The notes under the pieces: model-generated
Seen by the model: only the letters and a program-made list of their open reading frames with translations
Told to the model about the DNA's origin: nothing
The model's database searches: none
Translations under genes and position numbers: made by a program
NCBI GenBank assembly: GCA_023055425.1
Contig: JALGPY010000003.1
Location: 51,941,891 to 52,005,890 of the forward strand
Reading direction: 5' to 3'
From: Linanthus parryae
Taxonomy: Eukaryota; Streptophyta; Magnoliopsida; Ericales; Polemoniaceae
DNA length: 64,000 nucleotides
Part shown: one piece after another, positions 12,897 through 23,180 of the stretch
How the letters are laid out: every line of letters starts with the position of its first letter
Position numbering within the stretch: position 1 is the first letter of the stretch

Positions 12897-13520
12897 CCAT
12901 GTTCCATCCAAATTAGTCACGAAGACAATATATGAGATATGAATTGGGAGGCGTCCCATAGTGTCATTTATGAAGATTTGAGGTTGCGAAGTCTATGTAA
13001 TGTGTTTACAAATAGACAAGCTCGGAACCAAGACAGATAAGTGTAAATTTGTGGGATATCCTAAGGAAACAAAAGGATATTACTTCTACAATCCGAGCGA
13101 GAACAAATTGTTTGTCGCTCGAAATGGTATGTTCCTAGAAATAGATTTTGTATCTAAAGGAGCCAGTGGGAGGACTGTAGAACTTGAAGAAATTCATGAA
13201 CCACAAAACACTAATTTTGCTATGGAGCATGAGCAGGAACCACAAAGTGATGTCGAGCAACCTGTTCAAGTGAAACAAGAACTCCGTAGGTCGAGTAGGG
13301 TACGTCATGAGCCAGAGGGGTATGGACTTCTCGTGACTGAGCCCGGTGACGTACCACTCAAGGATGATGTGCCTACTACATATGGAGAATCCGTGAAAGG
13401 GCCAGACTCAAAGAAGTGGCTTGAAGCCATGAGATCCGATATCGATTCCATGTATACCAACAAAGTATGGACTTTGGTGGAACCACCCTGAGGGGCTCGA
13501 CCCATAGGGTGCAAGTATTG
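12897..13520 (+). pseudogene. Copia element B integrase C-terminus and linker
   Basis: Frames here give the copia linker: a YEIW-like motif near 12931, then DKCKFVGYPKETKGYYFYNP and FVARNGMFLE in the frame 13000-13491, followed by an acidic/Gln-rich spacer and LRRSSRVRHEPE. It ends at a stop after KVWTLVEPP. Right after it (about 13515-13525) the sequence jumps from GGGTGCAAG to the RT core, lacking the stretch that normally carries FKARLVAKG; relic A keeps VAKG near 2525. So element B also has an internal deletion. Confidence 0.75.
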
Positions 13521-14801
13521 GCTATGAGGAAACCTTTCACCCAGTCACTATGACCAAATCCCTTCGAATCCTACTTGCTATTGCAGCTTATCACGACTAT
13601 GAGATTTGACATTTGGATGTCAAAACAGCGTTTCTATATGGAAACCTCCTTGCGGATGTGTACATGACACAACCAGAGGGTTTTGATGATCCAGAGCATG
13701 CTAACAAAGTCTGTAAGCTACAACGATCCGTTTATGGGTTCAAGCAAGCTTCTAGGAGTTGGAATCGATGTTTTGATGACGCGGTCAAAGAGTTTGCCTT
13801 CATGAAGAACGAAGATGACCCTTGTGTTTACAAGAAGGTTATCGGAGTTCTGGAGCGTTTCTGGTCTTGTATGTGGATGACATACTACTCATTGGAAACA
13901 AAATTCCTACCTTGAAATTTTTTAAATATTTGTCAGGGAAGTGTTTTGCAATAAAGGACTTAGGCGATGCAACTTATATACTTGGTATCAAGATCTGTAG
14001 GGATAGATCTAGGAAGCTACTCGACCTAAGCCAAAGTAAATATATAGACAAGGTGTTGAAATGGTTCAACATGCAAGAATTGTAGAAAGGATTCTTGCCC
14101 ATGTCACATGGAGTCACCCTTTCGAAGGCCGAATGTCCTTCCAATGAGATTGAGAAGGACCACATGAGTAAAGTTCCCTATATCTATCATGTATTCCATG
14201 TTGTGTACTAGACCAGATGTGGCATATCACTCCATTCCGAGTGAGAGTCACTGGATTGCTTTCAAGACATCCTTAAGTACTTGAGAAGAACTAAGGATGC
14301 GTACTTAATATTTGGAGGTGAGGAAGAACTCAGTGTAATTGGTTACAGTGACGCGAGCTTCCAAACCGAAAAGGATGACTACAAATAGCACTCAGGCTAT
14401 GTGTTTTTCCCAAATGGAGGAGCTGTGGGCTGGAAGAGTTCCAAGCAAGAGACAGTGTTGATTCTACATTTGAAGCTGAGTACATTAGTGGTGCAGGCGC
14501 AACAAAGGATGCTGTTTGGATAAAGAAGTTTATGACTGAGCTTGGAGTGGTTCCTAAAATTGTGGATCCCATTGCGTTCTATTGTGGCAACACTGGGGCG
14601 ATCGCACAAGTCAAGAAACCCATATCACACCAGAAGTCTACGCATCATTGATCGAGGAGATGTGAAGATATGCAATATTTCAACAGATGAGAATCTTTCT
14701 GATCAACTCATGAAGCTGCTTGTTCAGCGCAAGCATGAATGGCACACTAAATCTATAGGCATACGAGATGCACCAGATTGGCTCTAGTGCAAGTGGGAGA
14801 C
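13521..14801 (+). pseudogene. Copia element B reverse transcriptase and RNase H
   Basis: RT core in two overlapping frames (13613-13915, then 13822-14085), showing a frameshift. The first reads MDVKTAFLYGNLLADVYM and VCKLQRSVYGFKQASRSW; the second carries the catalytic LYVDDILLIGN. RNase H follows in pieces to about 14700, and the last frame (14542-14787) ends RKHEWHTKSIGIRDAPDWL. The polypurine tract AGTGGGAGAC precedes the LTR at 14802. The copia order gag-PR-INT-RT-RH is complete, but every module is broken. Confidence 0.85.
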
Positions 14802-16196
14802 TGTTGGAACATGTGCTCTAGAGGCAATCCAAATTTAGTATGAACATTATTTTTCTAGAATGTTCATTTATTATTTAAGGAGATATTTAATATAATGAAG
14901 TCCTTAGGTTACATTGTGTTGTATATCTTAAATATCCATTGTCCATTATATAGATTAACATGGCGATCACTATAGACTAGTATGTAGGGAGATTGATATC
15001 GAGTTATCAAGTCTAACACATGGATATGCATTAGGAGTAATGGAATATTGGATTGACCCACAACGAGAAGACTACATTAGATTATGTCAAAGTCACAAGT
15101 GTTTCTCGTAGTGCTAATGGTATTGTAATCGTTAGACTTGAAGTCACTAGATACCCTAGTTGTGAAATATCATGCTTTGATATTATCGAACGTTACACCG
15201 TAACTGGATAACTATAAAGATTTTTATCGGGCATGTTAGGAAGCAAGATGAGGGATTGTAGTGATTTAGAGAGGATTTGTCCCTCCCAAATAATGGGAGC
15301 ATATATCCACGGGACACTCGAGGGATGGTGCTTATAGAATGTCTGGCCATGCTCTAATAAATCAATATGGAGATATTGATGTTATCTGCTCGGATAAGCA
15401 TATTTCCTGGATCGAGAAACAATGGATTGGATATACGAGTGTGAATACTATGTCTCGTGTCCAATCCGGATATGAAGACAAATGGATAATACGATACGAT
15501 TACAGTGGGCGCAAGGTTTGTCGGATAACTGACTATTTATATTAGTTGGGTGACATAGATGTGTTGCTAGAAAACGCTCTATGTTAGTAATAGTTACTCC
15601 CAACTAAGTAGAAACCTATGGGGTCACACGCCATGTGGATTAAACTGGATATGGGCATTAATTAGTAGGACTAATTAATCGAGAGGATTTAAACGCAACC
15701 ACAAGCAAAGTTAGTAGGACTAATTTGCAAGGTGGACTTATCCGTGTATGGACATGATTAGTATTGGAAAATTATGTAGGTAAGAAGGAGTTATTAACTA
15801 TATAAAGATTACCTAGCTTGTTATTTTCTCATAACTGTCATTATTGAGAGAACATAACAAAGCAAGGATAGAGAGAGAGAGAGAGAGTTGAGGCCGAATC
15901 CCCAACCCGTCCGCCCCTGTTGTCGTGGGCCTCCCTATCGCTTGCTCCGTTTTGCATGATCTCTTCCCTCATTCTTCCGTTGGTAGCACTACACGAGGAG
16001 ACGAATTCCAGTAAGTAATCCAAGGGGTGGATACTAATAGAGACGAAGACACAATTCTTCATGGTAATCACACAAACTAAGGTACACAGTTCTCTACCTT
16101 CATCATGTTCTGATTGCTTGCCTGTGATCCTAGCAGTGATTTAAGCAGAATAATTGTTTTGTTATTCCACTGCGTAACCTGCATCAAAACCCTACA
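14802..16196 (+). mobile_element. Ty1/copia 3' LTR of element B (complete)
   Basis: Starts TGTTGGAACATGTGCTC after the polypurine tract and ends AAAACCCTACA; 1395 bp. It is the uninterrupted reference for the other three copies (1039-2445 reversed, 3560-6452 interrupted, 16848-17736 truncated). GA-rich microsatellite at 15869-15887. A short frame at 15339-15545 resembles one at 5529-5816 in the sister LTR, but no domain is recognised. Confidence 0.85.
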
Positions 16197-16847
16197 CATG
16201 ATCTACTTATTTGGATAGGGCAATCCCAGACAAAAGATCAACTTTATTTATTATTATCTTGTTACTTTTTGCATGCATCAGCCATACAACAAAAATAAAT
16301 AACATGACAATAAATAAACAAATAACAAGAAAAAAAAAATCGCATCGATATGGCCCCTAAGGCTAAGATATTCCCAAGCCAATGAGAATATCTATAAGCC
16401 CAAAAGTGACAAGCTCATCTCCATGTGCCTCCATCTTGAGTCCACGCATCCTAGGCTTGTGAGTCCTCCAAGTCTTGTGGTTTCTTCAGTATATGATTTT
16501 CTTCTCCATGTCTTGGCTATCATCTAACTATCTAATACTAGCTAGCATTTATACCAAATAGAGACCTCACAAGTTGAGGAAGAAGATGACACGCATGCCG
16601 TAAAATAATTAATTTCATTAATTATAATAAACCAAAACAAAAATAACCCACAAAATAAACATCCGGAACTAGGTCATATCAATCCACCATGCAATAAAGT
16701 ACATAATACACTTAAAATTCAATTTTAGCGCCCTTTGTCAATTTTAGTGAAATTTGGATTTTCTAGGGTTAAAACGGTCCAAGAGGCCCCCCAAACTATT
16801 AGGCCGAACCCATAGGACCTCCCAAGCCTGGCCGAACCGGTCGGCCC
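16197..16847 (-). repeat. Inverted copy of the copia leader (right arm)
   Basis: Reverse complement of 6822-7471, beginning CATGATCTACTTATTTGG directly after the LTR end and stopping at GGTCGGCCC directly before the next LTR start. An intact element in reverse would be followed by a reversed LTR; here a forward LTR follows, so this is a rearranged fragment. Confidence 0.8.
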
Positions 16848-17736
16848 TGTTAGAATAGATGTCCTAGAGGCAATCTTATTTACTATAAACATTATTTTGG
16901 ATAGAATAATTATTGCATTATTTATGGAGATATTTAATATAATGAAATCTTTAGATTAAAATTTGTTGTTTATCTTAAATATTTCTAGTCGTTTATTGAT
17001 TAATAGAAGATCAAGTATAGACTAGTATGTGGGTAGACTGATATTGAAATATCAAGTCTGGAACATGGGTATGCATTAGGGGTAATGACATATTAGAAAG
17101 ACTCACCACGAGAAGGCTACATACAAGTTATGTGAAAGTCACAAGCGCTTCTCGTAGTGAAAATGATAGTGTGGTCCTTAGACATGAAGTCACTAGATAC
17201 TCTAATTGTGAAATATCATGCTTTGATATTATCAAACAATGCTCCTTAACCGAGTAACTATAGAGATAGTTATCGGGCATGATAGGAAGCAAGGTTAGAG
17301 ATGATAGTGATGTAGAGAGGATTTTTCCCTCCCACATAATGGGAACAAATATCCACGGCCGCTCGAGGGGGTTAGTGCTTATAGAATGTCTGGCCTGACT
17401 CAGATAAATAAATATGGGATATTTATGTTATCTTCATGGATAAGACTATTCCCACGATCGAGAAACTATGGATTGGATATACGAGTGTGACTTGTATGTC
17501 TCGCGTCCATTCCAGATATAGAGACAAAGGGATAATACAATACGGTGACATTGGTCATAACTTTTTTCGGATCACTGACTATTTCTATTAGTTCGGTGAC
17601 ATAGATGTGTTGCTAGACACCGCTCTATGTTAGTAATTGTTACTACCAACTAAGTAGAAACCTTTGGGGTCACACGTCCTATATTAAACTAGACTTAGGA
17701 ATTAATTAGTATGACTAATTAAATAGAAATGATCAA
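16848..17736 (+). mobile_element. Truncated copia LTR at the edge of the duplicated block
   Basis: Begins TGTTAGAATAGATGTCCTAGAGG and follows the LTR at 14802 for about 890 bp. It stops abruptly at about 17736, where sequence identical to the AHL downstream region (39276 onward) begins. About 500 bp of the LTR is missing. This junction is the left boundary of unit A. A minus-strand frame at 17128-17337 is homologous to the one at 1967-2227 in the reversed LTR. Confidence 0.8.
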
Positions 17737-18461
17737 TGCTTCAACTTAAAATCATGGTTTAACTTTTGAACGCTCATGTTATTTTTTTTTTGAGGAAAAC
17801 GCTCATGTTATTGAAAAACTTATCAATCTGCAACTAGTTCATATTTTGTGCTAGTGTTGTGGTATTATCATTGGTCAACAAAATCTTTGTCTCCTCCACC
17901 AGACACTTATCTCAACCGTTGAATTTTGAAATTTTAAGGAGCAATTTTGTTTGTTCTAGAGGCTCAAATACTTCGCGACCTTGCTATGATTTACGTTCTT
18001 ACACAATTTTTAAAATTTTATTATTACACTAAAGTTTAAATAACTTCTTCCACGTAATTTATTAGAGCTATCGAACACATTTTGCTATATTAAGTTTAAT
18101 TAAGAATTATCATCAAATTTTTATAAATGTTTTTGAGACTAAGTAATAATTGTATAACTTAAATTTCTTTGGCCTAGAGGCCAGTATCTGAATGCAGTAC
18201 ATGCACCGTACAATTGGGGCCGTATGCTCAGGCTGATATTTTTGCAAATACATGTGCAAAACAATTAGTGGTACGCCTGCAGTAGAATAGTATTTCTCCT
18301 CCCACTTGGTGAATCAATCAGGCACAGTCTTCAAAGATATTCATCATAGGCACATATTTGGACCTCCTCGTATATTTTTTGGGAGATTGGTTGTAGTTAG
18401 ACCAATAGGGATGTCTACATCTGATTTCCGAAGTTAGATCAAGAGGTTTCAAGTCCGCCTA
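17737..18461 (+). other. Orphan AHL downstream flank
   Basis: Matches the sequence downstream of the two intact AHL genes (39276-39971 and 61700-62395) with scattered changes, but no AHL gene precedes it: the copia pile abuts it. A small local duplication of AACGCTCATGTTATT with a T-run occurs at 17770-17812. No gene seen here. It suggests that a further AHL copy once lay upstream. Confidence 0.75.
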
Positions 18462-18719
18462 TGATACGGGTAGAGTCTCAGTATTATTTAATATTTATTC
18501 ATGGAGTTGTTTATTTAATTAATAATACGGGCTTGGCCCGTTAGGTCTAGGGTTAGGGTAGGTTAGGGTCAGTTTATCTATTTAAGCAATTGTAGTCCCC
18601 CAGCATTATTCAATCAATAAGAAGAATATTTCTCTCAACCCTAGTCTATCTCTCTCTTTTATCTCTCTCGGAGACCGTAGCATCTCGAATAGCTACAACC
18701 CAATACGCTAAGCGTATCA
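18462..18719 (+). repeat. 5' LTR of gag-only element, copy A
   Basis: 258-bp direct repeat. Holds a telomere-like block (TCTAGGGTTAGGGTAGG, near 18545), a TATTTAAG box that could serve as TATA element near 18580, and CT-rich leader sequence. The same blocks are present in the other LTR copies. Confidence 0.85.
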
Positions 18720-18779
18720 TTGGTGCTTTCATTGAGAGTGTCGGTCGGAATTTTGTTCCCGGCTCTCGCCCCCGGACTC

Positions 18780-20076
18780 ATGGATCTCCCTTACACTGTT
18801 GTGAATCTCAGTCGCAAGGGTGTCCAACTGGTGTTTTTCGATGAAGTCGATGAGCTCTCCCGGCAAGGTGAAGCGATTTATCGTCTCATCTTGGCAGACT
18901 TGGAAAATTTTCAAACCAGCGGGTACATCACCCAAGCAGATATGGAAGGCCTCAAAGTCAGACGGAATCAATTCCGATTGATTTCGATAGATGAATTCAG
19001 CCGCCCGCAGCACATAAGTCGAGCCGACGAACTGCCGCCGTTAGCTGAAGAACAGCCGCCACAGCCGCCGGCGGTACAAACCCAACAAGACCCGCCTCCA
19101 CCACCTTCTTCTCCAAATCCGACCAAAACCCAGCAAACCTCGCTGCTCGATAAACCACTCTCTGCATCACAAACCCAACAGTTATAGCAGCAGCAAATCC
19201 TCGCCCAATCGGACCCTCCACCACCGCAACCATTGTTGCCGTCGCAACAACAGTCAACCACACAAACCCAACCCCAAACAGTCAATTTCTCAATCGGACA
19301 ACCACCACAACCAACCGGCAACCAACATCCGCTGCCGAAAGCTTCAGCAACCCGAACGGCTGCCATAGATTCTGGCGACCTCCTCGTGGTCACAGCCGGC
19401 CACAAACGACCTCCAATCGCCTCCAAGCCACCACCTCCGTCGCTATTGACGCCAACAGGACCGCCAAAGGCCGCCAAATCGCTGCCATCGCCGCCACGTC
19501 CGTCGCTCAAGTCCTCCACCGGACCTCCACAAATTCCCGACGACCTCGAGCCACAACATCCAGATCCGAACCCATCCGAACCTCCAGACCCCGATGGCGA
19601 CCTCCAGGCGCTGCGACCACCATCCGCCTCGCCATATCCAGCGCCAAAACCGGCGGAACCGCCACCGTCCTTCATCCTACCAGATCTGCCACCATCAGCA
19701 GCTCTCACGGGCCATCTTGCTTCCCCTCAGCCTTTGGGTATTAGGGCATCAATAATGAATGGGCTGGGTTACACATGGGACCCAATTTTGAATTGGGTTC
19801 AATCTATTCTTTGGGCCAATAAAAGTGGACTAGGCCTTCAATTTTCAGATCAGTTTAATTATCAATTTTGGTTGAAATCGAAGATCTCTAATAAACTTGG
19901 GCCTATTTCTTTTGGGCTCTTTATTGAGCAGAAAATATGTGGACTTCGTGCTCTTTTGAGCTACAATGCGAGCTTCTTGAGGACGTTCGACTACAATTTA
20001 ACCCGGGGAAGAGTATTGAAGATTTTTTTTTTAATATCCACCTTGAGGGCAAGGTGGCTTTCAAGCGTGGGGGAGT
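18780..20076 (+). pseudogene. Proline-rich gag-like ORF of LTR element, copy A (stop inside)
   Basis: ATG at 18780 gives MDLPYTVVNLSRKGVQLVFF, as in copy C. The N-terminal ~75 residues look globular (ADLENFQTSGYITQADMEG, then KVRRNQFRLI). The next ~230 residues are a Pro/Gln/Ser-rich low-complexity region, followed by a C-terminal part with WVQSILWANKSGLGLQFSDQ. A TAG at 19185-19187 breaks it where copies B and C have CAG or similar. A T-run of 10 near 20022-20031 keeps the frame open into NIHLEGKVAFKRGG. I recognise no known gag family; the role as gag is inferred from position between PBS and PPT. Confidence 0.65.
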
Positions 20077-20335
20077 TGATACGGGTAGCTTATCAGTATT
20101 ATTTAATATTTATTTATCGAGTTGTTTAATTTAATTAATAATACGGACTTGGCCTGTTAGGTCTAGGGTTATGGTAGGTTAGGGTCAGTTTATCTATTTA
20201 AGAAATTGTAGTCCCCCAACATTATTCAATCAGTAAGAAGAATATTTCTCTCAACCCTAGTCTATCTCTCTCTTTTATCTCTCTCGGAGACCGTAGCATC
20301 TCGAATCAATACAACCCGATACGCTAAGCGTATCA
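20077..20335 (+). repeat. 3' LTR of gag-only element, copy A
   Basis: 259 bp, near-identical to 18462-18719, followed by the target duplication GCCTA (20336-20340). Confidence 0.85.
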
Positions 20336-20340
20336 GCCTA

Positions 20341-20616
20341 CCAAATTTAGTCATTATTAGCATCAAGCAAGTTTCTAAATGCCCCCGTAAAGTCATTACT
20401 ACTTTGGTATCACATCAATCGTCCCATCATCACCGCCAATCCGTGGCAGCAACCCTCAACTGCCACCAAGTTGTACCATAGTATCCCTAACACCAAGAAC
20501 ACATCCGTTAACCTCATATTCAAAACACTGGTAATCCAAGTCTGCCTTAAATTTAATTGGCACTCACACACTAGCTTGGTACGTTGAAATATTTACCTGA
20601 GCACAAGAAACCAGTT
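20341..20616 (-). other. Flank with decayed coding-like segment, arm 1 of an inverted pair
   Basis: On the minus strand a frame reads IKFKADLDYQ, then VLGVRDTMVQLGG, followed by a stop (TGA). In unit B the same frame is open at that codon. The segment resembles 23430-23560 in opposite orientation (roughly 75-80 percent by eye). The gene of origin was not recognised. Confidence 0.4.
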
Positions 20617-20621
20617 GTTCA

Positions 20622-23175
20622 TGTAATACCCCTATATTTTAATAGGGTATATTTGTGTATTATTCTTAAAATTTGGGGTTAATACTGTTCCTTTATAACT
20701 GGGGGGTATGTTTTGTAGTTTCTCAAATTAAGTGTGAGGGGTTAAAGTGTCTTTTCTCAAACCTTTTACACCACCGGTACCACCTTCTCCTTCTCTCTCG
20801 GAGAAAACCCAGTAACGCCTCTCCCTGCTTCTTCCCGCTTCTCCCGCAACTCCCTCCACAACGCCGCCACGAAATCACCCACGATCTCCCTCAATTCAAC
20901 ATAAATCATCCCCAAGCCTCTTCTTCCCTCTTCGTCAGCTCACTCTCACCCTCACCCTCTGTTTTGCGAAGAAAACAAACCCACTCTGTTTCAGAATCAC
21001 CGCCAACACCACCACCATCTCTGCAATTCCAGCGAAAACCACCCTCACCAACTCGCCTCCAGCCTCCATTCACCCCGGCGAACCACCAGGCGGTACAGAA
21101 CCGTCGTCGGCTCTGTTTTGTGCCGACCCAGTTCCGACCCGGTTGGTGACCCGACGGAAACCCAGTAGCGCCACCACCATCACCCTCGTCCTCTCCATCC
21201 GTTCGCCGTCCAGTATCCCTCTCCCCACCGTCGTCCTCAATTCCGGCGACCACCGCTAGCAGCAGCAGCAGCGACATCACCCTCGTCGCCGCCTTGTTCG
21301 TCTTCGCCTTCTCGAATCGGTAACCCATAAAAGAAACCTTCCCTTGATTTCAATTCCATTCAAATGCTCCCTGTTTCACTTTTAGTTCATATGTTTCAGT
21401 AATTGATTTGGGTTGGTATGATTGTGAGGTTGCAGTGGTTGATTTGGAGAAGAGAGTATAATTGAATGAGATAATTGAAATTGGGGGTCGTTTTGTCTAT
21501 TCTGAAATTTGATGGGGTTGTGGTTGTACATTCCAGTAACTTTGGGGTGGTCTTATTTATTAACTACAAACTGTTTTTAGGTTATTATTCTCTTACTTAT
21601 AATTAGTGTTTTATTTATTATATATTAATTTTAATTAATTAGTTTCTTCATTAGGAATTTAAATATAAGTTTTTATAGTATAATTTTTGTAAAAAGAGTT
21701 TTATTAATATAAATAAATATTTATTAATAAATAAAAGTGTCTTCTCTTAAGATATTACATAACTTTACATTTGTGTTTATTTCAAGATTATAGATTGCTT
21801 ATAATTAGATATTTACTTTTAGTAATTAAATTAACTTTCTTGAAAACTAGTATATTTTCTAGATATTATACTCTTTTCTAGATAACTAGTTATAAATAGA
21901 TTTTAAGAATATAGCTAAATTGTTTAAAGTTTATTTATATTATTTTAGTTTATCATTATTATTATTATTTTATTTAATATCACAACTTTATTATTTAGTG
22001 TGCTTTTCTAATATTAGAGTCGTGTAAACGGGATTGGGAACTTGTCGGGGAAATATTCTTTGCATTTGCATATAGGGCATAATTGCATTTGTTGTATGAG
22101 TTTGATTGCGTGTTAATGTTAGGATTATTTGACTATTGTAGATTCCGAGTTCGTAGACGATCAGTTCTTTGACAGTCCGTACTACGAGTACTAGTTCCGT
22201 GCTTGCTTGTTTGTGTGGAGCTTTCTTCAATCCAAGTAAGTCTGTATGCACAATGTCTTAACTGTCAAAATGTATTTGGCGTGTGTTGTTTTCCAAAGTC
22301 ATAAACTGTTATCCCTCGTAAAATACTTGGTTATCGTGGAAATCGGAAACTGAATCTCTGGCATGTTAAATCGATGAAAGTACGATAATATAATTAGGAT
22401 GATGTGCAGAGGATGTGCGTGAAGGCTAAGGCCGGGGGCACATGTGAGTTGATTCCCCTTTAGGGTACTTACCCTCTTATTTATCGTGTAATCTATGAGT
22501 ACTACCTATGCATGTTTAGGTCATGACTGTATAGGGGTGTCGACACTTAAGGTCTCATTAGAATGGTTTGGGCGGGATAGCGTTGGGCTATCTACTAACG
22601 TCCGGGGAGAAATTGGAATATTCCAAGAATGCACCCCTTTATTATGATTTATTGCATCGTGACCTCTCTGTCCACATCGTACCTGTTGGGGCTCGTAGGC
22701 TACGCCTCAACCAAACCGAACACTAAAATCTGGATCTTGGTTACTGTTCCATATGCTCAATTTTCCTTCATCCCTGGTTTACTATCACTGAGTTTATCAA
22801 TTACTCTTGGCATATTTCAAATGGAATTTTATCAAATCGTGTGTATCTTGAGCCAAAAACTCTTGTTTACGTATTGTGGTATATACTTACTTAGTTTTTA
22901 CTAATTAAAATTTTCCTGCGGTCGGCTTTGTCTATTGTAAAACCCGCAGGTTGGCATTGAGGCGGGGGAAACGCGCACACGTTGCAGCTTAGGATTTTAT
23001 CAGCAAATAAAGTTTAGTTTCATTTCATCACGTAGACATTTCAGACGTTTATTTTTGTTTATTTCCTTGTTTCCAAACTTTGTTGGAGGGTTTCTCCTTT
23101 TTATATATAAATAATGTACTTGGAATTTCGGTTGAATTGTACTAGCTGTGAACCGTGGTCCTACGGGCTGTTTCA
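20622..23175 (+). mobile_element. Solo gypsy-like LTR with target duplication
   Basis: 2554 bp from TGTAATACCCC to CTGTTTCA, flanked by 5-bp duplication GTTCA (20617-20621 and 23176-23180). Unit B shows the unfilled site: the bases either side are continuous at about 49833. Internal blocks (GGTGTCGACACTTAAGG near 22537, AATGCACCCCTTTATT near 22629, GAACCGTGGTCCTAC near 23150) are shared with the LTR at 9506-12265. No internal region remains, so it is a solo LTR left by recombination. The GC-rich part 20770-21330 gives long frames on both strands (20673-21149, 20906-21328) without any recognised domain. Confidence 0.85.
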
Positions 23176-23180
23176 GTTCA

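Larger units (their letters stand above)
18462..20335 (+). mobile_element. Gag-only LTR retrotransposon, copy A
   Basis: Compact 1874-bp LTR element. The 5' LTR 18462-18719 and 3' LTR 20077-20335 start TGATACGGGTAG and end AAGCGTATCA. A 5-bp target duplication GCCTA lies at 18457-18461 and 20336-20340. TTGGTGCTTTCATTGAG follows the 5' LTR as a candidate primer-binding site, and AGCGTGGGGGAGT precedes the 3' LTR as polypurine tract. The interior has one proline-rich open frame and no protease, integrase or RT, so it is non-autonomous. The same insertion site is used in units B and C, hence older than the duplication. Confidence 0.85.

Noticed and set aside
18540..18570. Interstitial telomere repeat
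   Set aside because: Only a few degenerate TTAGGG-like units, embedded in an LTR and repeated with it; not a telomeric tract.
18968..19708. 246-codon glycine/serine-rich minus-strand frame (copies at 48221-48961 and 62902-63642)
   Set aside because: Mirror of the proline-rich plus-strand ORF; CCG/CCA codons read in reverse give Gly-rich frames. No domain or start context.
20673..21328. Long frames on both strands in the GC-rich part of the solo LTR
   Set aside because: Opposing proline/serine-rich and glycine-rich frames inside an LTR, caused by composition; no recognised domain.
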